Source: VRUE01 sp036376915
GTDB taxonomy: Bacteria; Actinomycetota; Thermoleophilia; Solirubrobacterales; 70-9
Assembly: GCA_036376915.1 (NCBI GenBank)
Contig: DASUZK010000004.1
Coordinates: forward strand, 1-6,294
Reading direction: 5' to 3'
Length of the DNA stretch: 6,294 bases
The notes under the pieces were generated by a model. It saw only the letters and a program-made list of their open reading frames with translations, did no database searches and had not been told where the DNA came from. Position numbers and translations under genes: made by a program. Positions 1 to 5,825 of the stretch are shown piece after piece; position 1 is the first letter of the stretch, and each line of letters begins with the position of its first letter.

Positions 1-1433
<1,433 letters not shown>

Positions 1434-1469
1434 CCCCGACGGTCGCTGGTTCGAATCCAGCCTGGGGCG
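1434..1469 (+). other. tRNA 3'-end-like fragment (T-arm plus acceptor strand), possible attachment-site remnant
   Basis: Immediately after the mutase stop codon lies a perfect tRNA T-arm: GCTGG (1445-1449), the seven-base loop TTCGAAT (1450-1456), and CCAGC (1457-1461). It is followed by CTGGGGC (1462-1468), which could be the 3' acceptor strand, with G1469 in the discriminator position. GGTC just before the T-stem looks like the end of a tRNA variable loop. No complementary 5' acceptor strand, D-arm or anticodon stem can be folded upstream, because that sequence is the end of the mutase gene. It is therefore a fragment, not a working tRNA. Tyrosine-recombinase elements commonly leave tRNA 3' ends at their junctions, and composition changes here, so an att remnant is a reasonable reading. 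No second copy is seen in the window. A chance T-arm is the alternative. Confidence 0.5.
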
Positions 1470-1505
1470 CTTACTCGGTAGTAGCTGCTAACCCAAAGAT
1501 GGCGG

Positions 1506-2573
1506 CTATCGGAACAGGTAGTCCGGCACAGCATCAGGATCGAGTTCGGACGGCTTGGCACCTTCCCAGTCGGCTTTTCGTAGGCCTGCGGCTAGATCCT
1601 TTGCGGCCGTATTGAAATCGGCAAACACCGGCGTGATGCGCTGTAGTTCCTCGCTGGTGCGAGCCCGCAGTGCTTCAATGAGCTCTCGGTCTCCTTGGCG
1701 CCGCAACGCAAACCCTGCTTTGAAGAGCGCAATTGGTACGAGCCATCCGAGAAGCCACAGAGGTGACTCCTCAAGTGCAAACAGCCCCACCAGAAAAGTC
1801 AGTGGCAGCGCAACGGCGAAACGAAGTTCAGCCTCGGCTCGAACTCGTTCGATCTTTTGCCCGGTATCTGGCACCAGCTCATTGAAGCGGGTACCTAGTA
1901 TGGACATCTCGTTCAAAAGATCTTCCGTGATGGAGAAGGTTGGAATTCGGTACTCCCTTCGCTTGCTTCCTTCTGACGGAAATTCATCTTGTACGTCAAA
2001 AACCGCAATGGGCCGCTGGTCTCCTCTTCGTACTAGTTGAAAAGTCGGCTCTGAGTCTTCTGCATGACTTCTCTTGGTTGCCTCCACGGCATCATCGAGA
2101 GCACGCCTTCCAGGACTGAGCTCCTGCGCGCACATGCGTTCGATAGATCTGACTTGGTCCCAGTCTTGGAGGGTGGTGTCTAGATGCTGCATAGCTTGGC
2201 TCGTGAGAATTCGAATAAACGAAACTGGAACCCAACCTTCTTGGGCATGAAGTAGCCGAGCAAGCTTCCCGTAGTCGTCATCGTAGAAACTGCTGCTAGA
2301 GCCGAATTCATCTCCGAACTCTCTTAGAGCCCAGAAGAAGAAGTCAGTGATCAACGTACCGACCAGATAGGCAGCTATGGACGCGACAACCGCTAGGCCG
2401 ACGGTGCCCACAGAGTCAGCTAGTTCGGCCAGGCGATCATAGGGTTGGGCTGCTCCTGCCTGGGGAGTACGGGGGGCTATCAATAGCCATGCGAATAGAA
2501 GCCATAGGTAGCCGGCTATAAGAGGAGCGCGAATCTCGCGCAGCCCGGGGGTGAGAGTGGACAGAAAGCCCAT
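1506..2573 (-). CDS. Hypothetical four-helix membrane protein
   Basis: I do not recognise this 355-residue protein. Four hydrophobic segments are visible: about residues 17-33, 57-80, 252-267 and 271-290, arranged as two hairpins. Between the pairs lies a long polar region (about 81-250) that should be cytoplasmic, judging from the basic N-terminus (LREIRAP). The polar region contains an acidic/serine patch (GSSSSFYDDDY, about 91-101) and a charged segment just before the third helix (about 239-251). The C-terminal tail (291-355) is charged and probably helical, ending in YLFR. The start is the ATG at 2573; the nearest SD-like match (AGGTT about 14 bases upstream) is poor, so the start is less certain than the frame. 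It is transcribed convergently with the mutase large-subunit gene and divergently from the lipoprotein gene. Its GC content is far below its neighbours, suggesting horizontal acquisition. No catalytic motif is visible. Confidence 0.8.
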   Translation of the reverse strand: MGFLSTLTPGLREIRAPLIAGYLWLLFAWLLIAPRTPQAGAAQPYDRLAELADSVGTVGLAVVASIAAYLVGTLITDFFFWALREFGDEFGSSSSFYDDDYGKLARLLHAQEGWVPVSFIRILTSQAMQHLDTTLQDWDQVRSIERMCAQELSPGRRALDDAVEATKRSHAEDSEPTFQLVRRGDQRPIAVFDVQDEFPSEGSKRREYRIPTFSITEDLLNEMSILGTRFNELVPDTGQKIERVRAEAELRFAVALPLTFLVGLFALEESPLWLLGWLVPIALFKAGFALRRQGDRELIEALRARTSEELQRITPVFADFNTAAKDLAAGLRKADWEGAKPSELDPDAVPDYLFR

Positions 2574-2657
2574 TGCGACAAGTCAACCTAACGCGACGGG
2601 ACGATGTTTGGACATTGCCGGCGGTTGCCTCGTCAACTTGAGTCGACGTGGATGCCA

Positions 2658-2676
2658 AAGGTCCGCGTCGGACCTT
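2658..2676. promoter_or_regulatory. Perfect 8-bp inverted repeat in divergent intergenic region
   Basis: AAGGTCCG (2658-2665) and CGGACCTT (2669-2676) are perfect complements around a three-base centre. It lies about 85 bases upstream of the membrane-protein start (2573) and about 100 bases upstream of the lipoprotein start, a suitable place for an operator acting on either or both genes. There is no T-run on either side, so a classic intrinsic terminator is unlikely. No regulator gene is visible nearby. The function is inferred from position and symmetry only. Confidence 0.35.
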
Positions 2677-2760
2677 GTCGAGTCCTTAGGCAGCACCAGA
2701 ACTCCTTGAAAGGATTCTTGCTGCTTGGGCAGTCTCATTCCAGGTGCCATGGAAGGACAC

Positions 2761-2767
2761 GAGGAGG
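2761..2767 (+). promoter_or_regulatory. Shine-Dalgarno site of the small lipoprotein gene
   Basis: GAGGAGG lies five bases before the ATG at 2773. It fixes the start there and not at the in-frame ATGs at 2725 and 2749, which have no comparable site. The signal peptide is also well formed only from the 2773 start. Confidence 0.75.
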
Positions 2768-2772
2768 AACAA

Positions 2773-3015
2773 ATGAGCGACAGCATCAAAGGGGTACTGG
2801 CGTTGTTGGCGGTAACGCTTGCGCTTGTCACGGCCGGATGTGGTCAAGGTAGCGGCGGTGAAAGCGGGAGACAGGGCGCAGCGATTGCTGGTTGCCTGGA
2901 ACCCGAAGAGGTGCGTGAAGAGATCAACCGAATTGCCGAAGGCTTCGAGAGTTCGTCCGAAGAGGTTGAAGCGAAGCAGGAAGCGATCCAAGCCATAGAA
3001 GCCGAGGCCTGCTGA
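2773..3015 (+). CDS. Small putative lipoprotein, 80 residues
   Basis: A short secreted protein that I do not recognise. From the ATG at 2773 the N-terminus reads MSDSIKGVLALLAVTLALVTAGC: one Lys, a hydrophobic core (about residues 8-20), and a lipobox-like TAGC with Cys23 as the expected lipidated residue. The -3 position is Thr where Leu or Val is more usual, so lipidation is likely but not certain. A Gly/Ser-rich linker (24-40) follows, then a compact acidic helical region (about 42-79, Glu-rich). Two further cysteines, Cys41 and the very last residue Cys80, bracket this helical region and could form a disulfide outside the membrane. The strong SD and the downstream hairpin (3018-3041) suggest a self-contained single-gene transcript. 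Longer starts at 2725 or 2749 would put a charged tail in front of the signal peptide and are disfavoured. Confidence 0.7.
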   Translation: MSDSIKGVLALLAVTLALVTAGCGQGSGGESGRQGAAIAGCLEPEEVREEINRIAEGFESSSEEVEAKQEAIQAIEAEAC

Positions 3016-3017
3016 GC

Positions 3018-3041
3018 CGGCTATGCCGACAGGCATGGCCG
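3018..3041 (+). terminator. Strong hairpin after the lipoprotein gene (terminator-like, no T-run)
   Basis: Starting two bases past the stop codon, CGGCTATGCC (3018-3027) pairs with GGCATGGCCG (3032-3041) around the loop GACA: ten base pairs, one of them T-G. The downstream sequence (AATCCATTGAGC) has no uridine tract. It fits the tract-less hairpins often found at transcript ends in high-GC actinobacteria. An mRNA-stabilising 3' structure is the alternative. Confidence 0.5.
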
Positions 3042-3083
3042 AATCCATTGAGCCTGCCGATGGGCCTGCCATGATTTCTAGCG

Positions 3084-3293
3084 ATGGAGCAGCCTGCGCA
3101 CATCAAGGTGAGCGGTGCTCTCGAGGGTGAGTTCATCGTCACCGAGGAGCGCAGCGCCAATGAGTTCGTGATCACTCGCGACACCTCTTGGAAGGCGATG
3201 CTCGGCAAGGACGAGCGCGAGGCCACCGAGGAGGAGATCGCCGCTCTAGAGGCAGGGCACGGACCGTTCCTGCCCGCAGACGGCGAAGAGTAG
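3084..3293 (+). CDS. Hypothetical protein, 69 residues
   Basis: A small soluble protein that I cannot assign. It starts MEQPAHIKVSGALEGEFIVT and looks like a short beta-rich N-terminal half (about residues 6-32, alternating hydrophobic residues, ending VITRDTSW). A charged helical segment follows (about 40-58, KDEREATEEEIAALEAG), with an acidic C-terminus (ADGEE). Third codon positions are mostly G or C (for example GAG, ATC, GTC, CGC runs), matching the host genes more than the low-GC islet, which supports real coding. There is no Shine-Dalgarno match before the ATG at 3084; the nearest GGAG is just inside the gene. It may be read from a short or leaderless transcript, or the true start may differ. 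No signal peptide or membrane segment is seen. Confidence 0.6.
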   Translation: MEQPAHIKVSGALEGEFIVTEERSANEFVITRDTSWKAMLGKDEREATEEEIAALEAGHGPFLPADGEE

Positions 3294-3477
3294 CCCTTGC
3301 CATCAGGCGGGGTCACGCCCGCGTCTCACTTGCAACGAGGACCCTTCGCCGACGCACGATGTGAAGCGGTTGGGCCGGAGCCGAAGGCGCTGCAGGAGGT
3401 TCGCAGCCGTGTACGAGGTGGCCCACCGGCGCCTGCATGTCGCTTGCCGCAGCGTCAGCGCTAACCTTCCGCCCGCA
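3294..3477. other. Intergenic region upstream of the mutase small subunit
   Basis: These 184 bases hold no convincing gene. A five-bp hairpin, GCGGG (3307-3311) with CCCGC (3318-3322), sits just after the 69-residue gene and is a weak terminator candidate without a T-run. The frame of the small-subunit gene stays open upstream to a GTG at 3361, but the Arg-rich translation of that extension (GRSRRRCRRF) does not resemble the family. TAACCT at 3462-3467 fits the actinobacterial -10 pattern TAnnnT; it would place the transcript start at about 3474, four bases before the ATG. No clear -35 is seen. Confidence 0.4.
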
Positions 3478-3897
3478 ATGAGCACTGCAACCGCCCGCAA
3501 GATCCGCGTCGTCGTCGCCAAGCCCGGCCTGGACGGGCACGACCGCGGCGCCAAGATCATCGCCCGCGCGCTGCGCGACGCGGGGATGGAGGTGATCTAC
3601 ACCGGGCTGCACCAGACGCCGGAGCAGATCGCCGAGACGGTGATCCAGGAGGACGCCGACGCGGTGGGGCTCTCGATCCTCTCCGGGGCCCACATGACGC
3701 TGGTGCCGCGGGTGGTCGAGCTGCTTGCCGAGCAGGGGGTCGACGACGTCCTGGTCACGGTCGGGGGGACGATCCCGGCCGAGGACATTCCCGAGCTGAA
3801 GAAGCTCGGGGTCTCCGCCGTCTTCACTCCGGGCGCGGGAACCGATGAGATCGTAGAGTTCATCCGCGAGGGCGCCACGGAGCGCCATGAAGCGTGA
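3478..3897 (+). CDS. icmB: Acyl-CoA mutase small subunit, cobalamin-binding (isobutyryl-CoA mutase type)
   Basis: A 139-residue B12-binding protein that carries adenosylcobalamin to the catalytic subunit encoded at the left edge. The family hallmarks are in order: D19-x-H21-x-x-G24 (DGHDRG), whose His replaces the dimethylbenzimidazole as lower cobalt ligand; S66-I-L68 (SxL); and Gly96-Gly97 in VTVGGT. The fold is the usual Rossmann-like alpha/beta domain, starting with the strand IRVVVAK. The length agrees with stand-alone small subunits such as IcmB and HcmB (about 136 residues). The ATG at 3478 is chosen because it places IRVVVAKPGLDGHDRGAK near the N-terminus as in the family. There is no Shine-Dalgarno site in front, so translation may be near-leaderless. 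The small subunit by itself does not reveal the substrate; the icmB name rests on the residues of the large subunit. Methylmalonyl-CoA mutase small subunit is the other possible name. Confidence 0.93.
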   Translation: MSTATARKIRVVVAKPGLDGHDRGAKIIARALRDAGMEVIYTGLHQTPEQIAETVIQEDADAVGLSILSGAHMTLVPRVVELLAEQGVDDVLVTVGGTIPAEDIPELKKLGVSAVFTPGAGTDEIVEFIREGATERHEA

Positions 3898-3930
3898 TTT
3901 CGCGCACCTAACGTCACATCGTCCGATGCA

Positions 3931-3940
3931 TAGATAGACT
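3931..3940 (+). promoter_or_regulatory. Possible -10 region of the etfBA promoter
   Basis: TAGATAGACT contains two overlapping TAnnnT-like hexamers, including TAGACT at 3935-3940. This would start transcription near 3947, inside the palindrome that follows, so a bound repressor would block initiation. The -35 is poor (GTCACA-like around 3913). It is the best candidate in the 103-base gap, but weak. Confidence 0.3.
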
Positions 3941-3962
3941 GATTGACTGGTCAGTCAACCAG
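3939..3962. promoter_or_regulatory. TetR-type palindromic operator candidate upstream of etfBA
   Basis: The core TTGACTGGTCAGTCAA (3943-3958) is a perfect 7+2+7 palindrome (TTGACTG / CAGTCAA around GT). Symmetry extends outward through CTG (3939-3941) and CAG (3960-3962) with one mismatched pair, giving 10 of 11 paired positions per arm. Length and symmetry are typical of TetR-family operators. It lies in the only gap before etfB, about 40 bases upstream of the start codon. TetR-type FadR of Bacillus represses an operon containing etfB-etfA, so an acyl-CoA-responsive repressor is a reasonable guess. No regulator gene is in the window. Confidence 0.6.
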
Positions 3963-3985
3963 CAACCCAGCTTGAGAACTCAGCC

Positions 3986-3992
3986 AAGGAGG
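3986..3992 (+). promoter_or_regulatory. etfB: Shine-Dalgarno site selecting the TTG start of etfB
   Basis: AAGGAGG ends eight bases before TTG at 4001. This near-perfect site, together with the family N-terminus MKICVLVKEVPD, fixes a TTG start. The other nearby TTG (3994) is out of frame. Confidence 0.85.
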
Positions 3993-4000
3993 CTTGAAAG

Positions 4001-4792
4001 TTGAAGATCTGCGTCCTGGTCAAGGAGGTTCCGGACGCCGCCGTTCAGAAGCGCATCGACCCCAACACGATGCGGCTGGACCGTGGCGGCGAGAAGAACC
4101 TGAACCCCTTCGACACCCACGCCATCGAGGCCGCCATGCAGATCAAGGAGGGCGGCGCGATCCCGGTCGAGGAGGTCGTCGCCGTGACGATGGGCCCCGA
4201 CTCGGCGGTCCGCGCCCTGCACAAGGCGGTAGCCCTCGGAGCCGATCGCTCCGTCCACCTCTCCGACGACGCGCTCGCCGGCTCCGACGTCTGCGCCACC
4301 GGCTACTCGCTGGCCAAGGTGCTCGAGTCCGAGAGCCCCGACCTGGTGCTGCTCGGCCAGCAGTCCGATGACGGCGAGTGCTACACGATCGGCGCCGTCG
4401 TCGCCGACCACCTGAAGATGCCCTCGCTCACCCAGGTGATCAAGATCGACGTCACCGACGGCAAGCTGCGCTGCGAGCGCCAGGCCGAGTACGGCTACGA
4501 CACGGTCGAGGTCGAGCTGCCCGCCGTGATCAGCGTCGGCGACGCGATCAACGAGCCGCGCTACCCCAGCCTGAAGGCCATCATGGGGGCGAAGAAGAAG
4601 CCCCTCGACGCGAAGGCGACCGGCGACGTCGGCATCGACGGCGGCATGGTCGGCGAGGCCGGCTCGAAGACGAAGGTCCTGGCGCTCAGCGATCCGCCCG
4701 CCAAGGAGGCCGGCGAGATCATCGAGGACGAGGACACCAACGAGACGGTCGAAAAGATCGTCGCCTGGCTCGACGAGAGGAAGCTGATCTAG
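4001..4792 (+). CDS. etfB: Electron transfer flavoprotein subunit beta
   Basis: This is the AMP-binding beta subunit of the soluble ETF heterodimer, which takes electrons from acyl-CoA dehydrogenases and hands them to ETF:quinone oxidoreductase. It has 263 residues, the usual length. Motifs in order are the N-terminal strand MKICVLVKEVPD; the AMP-loop region LGQQSDDGECYTIGAV (about 118-133); and the beta-subunit signature from VELPAVISVGDAINEPRYP (171-189) to IMGAKKKPL (194-202). Leu191 in RYPSLKAIM occupies the position of the human Leu195 anchor in the loop that docks on acyl-CoA dehydrogenases. With the ETF:quinone oxidoreductase gene just downstream, this supports a conventional, non-bifurcating ETF. 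The start is TTG with an excellent Shine-Dalgarno site. The stop codon (4790-4792) abuts the etfA ATG, so the two are surely cotranscribed and probably translationally coupled. Expression is likely controlled at the palindrome at 3939-3962. Confidence 0.97.
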   Translation: MKICVLVKEVPDAAVQKRIDPNTMRLDRGGEKNLNPFDTHAIEAAMQIKEGGAIPVEEVVAVTMGPDSAVRALHKAVALGADRSVHLSDDALAGSDVCATGYSLAKVLESESPDLVLLGQQSDDGECYTIGAVVADHLKMPSLTQVIKIDVTDGKLRCERQAEYGYDTVEVELPAVISVGDAINEPRYPSLKAIMGAKKKPLDAKATGDVGIDGGMVGEAGSKTKVLALSDPPAKEAGEIIEDEDTNETVEKIVAWLDERKLI

Positions 4793-5764
4793 ATGGCAGG
4801 CATCCTGACCTACGCCCTCCACGACGACGAGGGCAACTTCAACAAGAACTCGCTCGGGGCGATCTCCGAGGCGGCCAAGCTGGCCGGCCAGATCGGCGGC
4901 GACGCCGCCGCGCTGGTCGTCGGCGACATCGCCGACGACGCCTGCGCGCAGCTCGGCAACTGGGGCGCGACCAAGGTCTACCGGGCCAAGAGCGTGCCCG
5001 AGGGCCTGGCTCAGCCGATCGTCGACGCGATGGCCAAGGTGATCTCCGAGGAGGGCTTCTCCTACGCCCTCTTCGGCGGCGGCCTGCTCGGCTTCGAGAT
5101 CGGCGCCGGCCTCACCGCCCGCCTCAACGCGGGCGTGACGATGGAGGTCACCAAGGTGAAGGTGGACGGCGGCAAGCTGATCGCCGAGCGCCCGATCCTG
5201 CAGGACTCGAAGGTCGCCGACGTCGAGTGCGTGGGCGAGCCGGGGATCATCATCGGCCGCCTCAACGCCTTCGACGCCAACGAGAGCGGCGGCACGGCCG
5301 AGGTGGTCGACGTCGAGGTCGAGCTCTCGCCCTGGTCGACCAAGGCGACGATGGTCCAGCGCGGCGAGCAGCGCGGCGCCGACGTCAACATCGAGGACGC
5401 CGAGATCCTCGTCGGCGGGGGCCGCGGCCTCGGTGCCGCCGAGGGCTTCAAGCAGTGCGAGGAACTGGCCGAGGCGATGGGCGGGGCGGTTGCCGCCACC
5501 CGCGCCGTGGTCGACGCCGGCTGGTACCCCTACGCGGCCCAGATCGGCCAGACCGGCAAGACGGTCGCGCCGAAGCTCTACCTGGCCGCCGGCATCTCCG
5601 GCGCGATCCAGCACAAGGTCGGGATGCAGAGCTCGGAGAACATCCTCGCGATCAACAAGGACCAGAACGCGCCGATCTTCGAGTTCTCGGACCTCGGCGT
5701 GGTGGGCGACCTGCACAAGATCGTCCCCAAGCTGACGGAAGCCATCAAAGCCAAGAAGGGCTGA
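4793..5764 (+). CDS. etfA: Electron transfer flavoprotein subunit alpha
   Basis: This is the FAD-carrying alpha subunit of ETF, 323 residues, a normal length. The N-terminal domain (about 1-190) has the alpha/beta fold shared with the beta subunit. The C-terminal FAD domain shows VGGGRGLG (207-214), ATRAVVDAGW (235-244, with the FAD-contacting Arg237), QIGQTGKTVAPKLYL (250-264), GISGAIQH (267-274, His274), INKDQNAPIF (287-296) and the closing LGVVGDL (301-307). Human ETF has Ser where Thr236 is, a conservative difference. The ATG at 4793 directly follows the etfB stop, with an AGAGGAAG purine stretch (about 4776-4783) inside the end of etfB as the likely ribosome site. A GC hairpin follows the stop, then the gene of its electron acceptor at 5826. 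Confidence 0.97.
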   Translation: MAGILTYALHDDEGNFNKNSLGAISEAAKLAGQIGGDAAALVVGDIADDACAQLGNWGATKVYRAKSVPEGLAQPIVDAMAKVISEEGFSYALFGGGLLGFEIGAGLTARLNAGVTMEVTKVKVDGGKLIAERPILQDSKVADVECVGEPGIIIGRLNAFDANESGGTAEVVDVEVELSPWSTKATMVQRGEQRGADVNIEDAEILVGGGRGLGAAEGFKQCEELAEAMGGAVAATRAVVDAGWYPYAAQIGQTGKTVAPKLYLAAGISGAIQHKVGMQSSENILAINKDQNAPIFEFSDLGVVGDLHKIVPKLTEAIKAKKG

Positions 5765-5770
5765 CGTCTA

Positions 5771-5792
5771 CCGGGGGGCTCCGGCCCCCCGG
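5771..5792 (+). terminator. GC hairpin with a C(UCCG)G tetraloop between etfA and the ETF:quinone oxidoreductase gene
   Basis: CCGGGGGGC (5771-5779) pairs perfectly with GCCCCCCGG (5784-5792) around TCCG: nine base pairs, eight of them G-C in unbroken order plus the closing C-G that completes the very stable C(UNCG)G loop class. No T-run follows (ATGCAGCTCC). It begins six bases past the etfA stop and ends 33 bases before the next start codon. It may act as a partial terminator setting the ratio of soluble ETF to the membrane reductase, or as an mRNA-stabilising structure. Confidence 0.55.
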
Positions 5793-5825
5793 ATGCAGCT
5801 CCCCGACGAACGATTGGAGTAAGCG

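Larger units (their letters stand above)
2574..2772. other. Divergent intergenic region
   Basis: This 199-base region separates the start of the minus-strand membrane-protein gene from the start of the lipoprotein gene and should hold both promoters. On the minus strand a TTGACG hexamer (2634-2639) could be a -35 element, but the sequence 17 bases on is a poor -10. On the plus strand TTGAAA (2706-2711) has only a weak partner, CAGTCT at 2730-2735. The clearest structure is the inverted repeat listed separately. A diffuse near-palindrome (GTC.ACT..AGT.GAC) sits at about 2632-2647. Confidence 0.4.
1434..3083. other. Compositionally distinct islet between the two mutase subunit genes
   Basis: Hand counts of single 60-base lines give about 52% GC at 1921-1980, 2041-2100 and 2221-2280, against 72% at 541-600 and 77% at 4861-4920. 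Codon use in the minus-strand gene at 1506-2573 is correspondingly mixed at third positions. The stretch separates the large and small mutase subunit genes, which are often adjacent in split mutases. It begins at the tRNA-like fragment. No integrase, transposase or terminal inverted repeats were found, so it is called only as an islet. The right border is uncertain: GC is already mixed within the lipoprotein gene, and host-like codon use is clear again from 3084. Confidence 0.5.

Noticed and set aside
1555..2040. A 161-codon plus-strand frame opposite the membrane protein
   Set aside because: The minus-strand frame spans the whole interval and has coherent transmembrane segments; the plus-strand product is Ser/Arg-rich without structure.
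1434..3083. Insertion sequence or integrative element with its own recombinase
   Set aside because: No transposase or integrase reading frame, no terminal inverted repeats and no target-site duplication were found; only the composition shift and tRNA-like fragment remain.
3307..3322. Hairpin GCGGG/CCCGC after the 69-residue gene as a terminator
   Set aside because: Only five base pairs with a six-base loop and no T-run; in DNA this GC-rich such stems arise often by chance.
3361..3477. N-terminal extension of the mutase small subunit from GTG 3361
   Set aside because: The extra 39 residues are Arg-rich and unlike any small subunit; the family starts close to the IRVVVAK strand, matching ATG 3478.
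3980..5716. A 578-codon open frame on the minus strand opposite etfB and etfA
   Set aside because: Its translation is a low-complexity run of Leu, Asp, Val, Arg, Gly and Ala with no domain, the typical shadow of high-GC genes whose codons avoid stops on the opposite strand. EtfB and EtfA on the plus strand are unmistakable.
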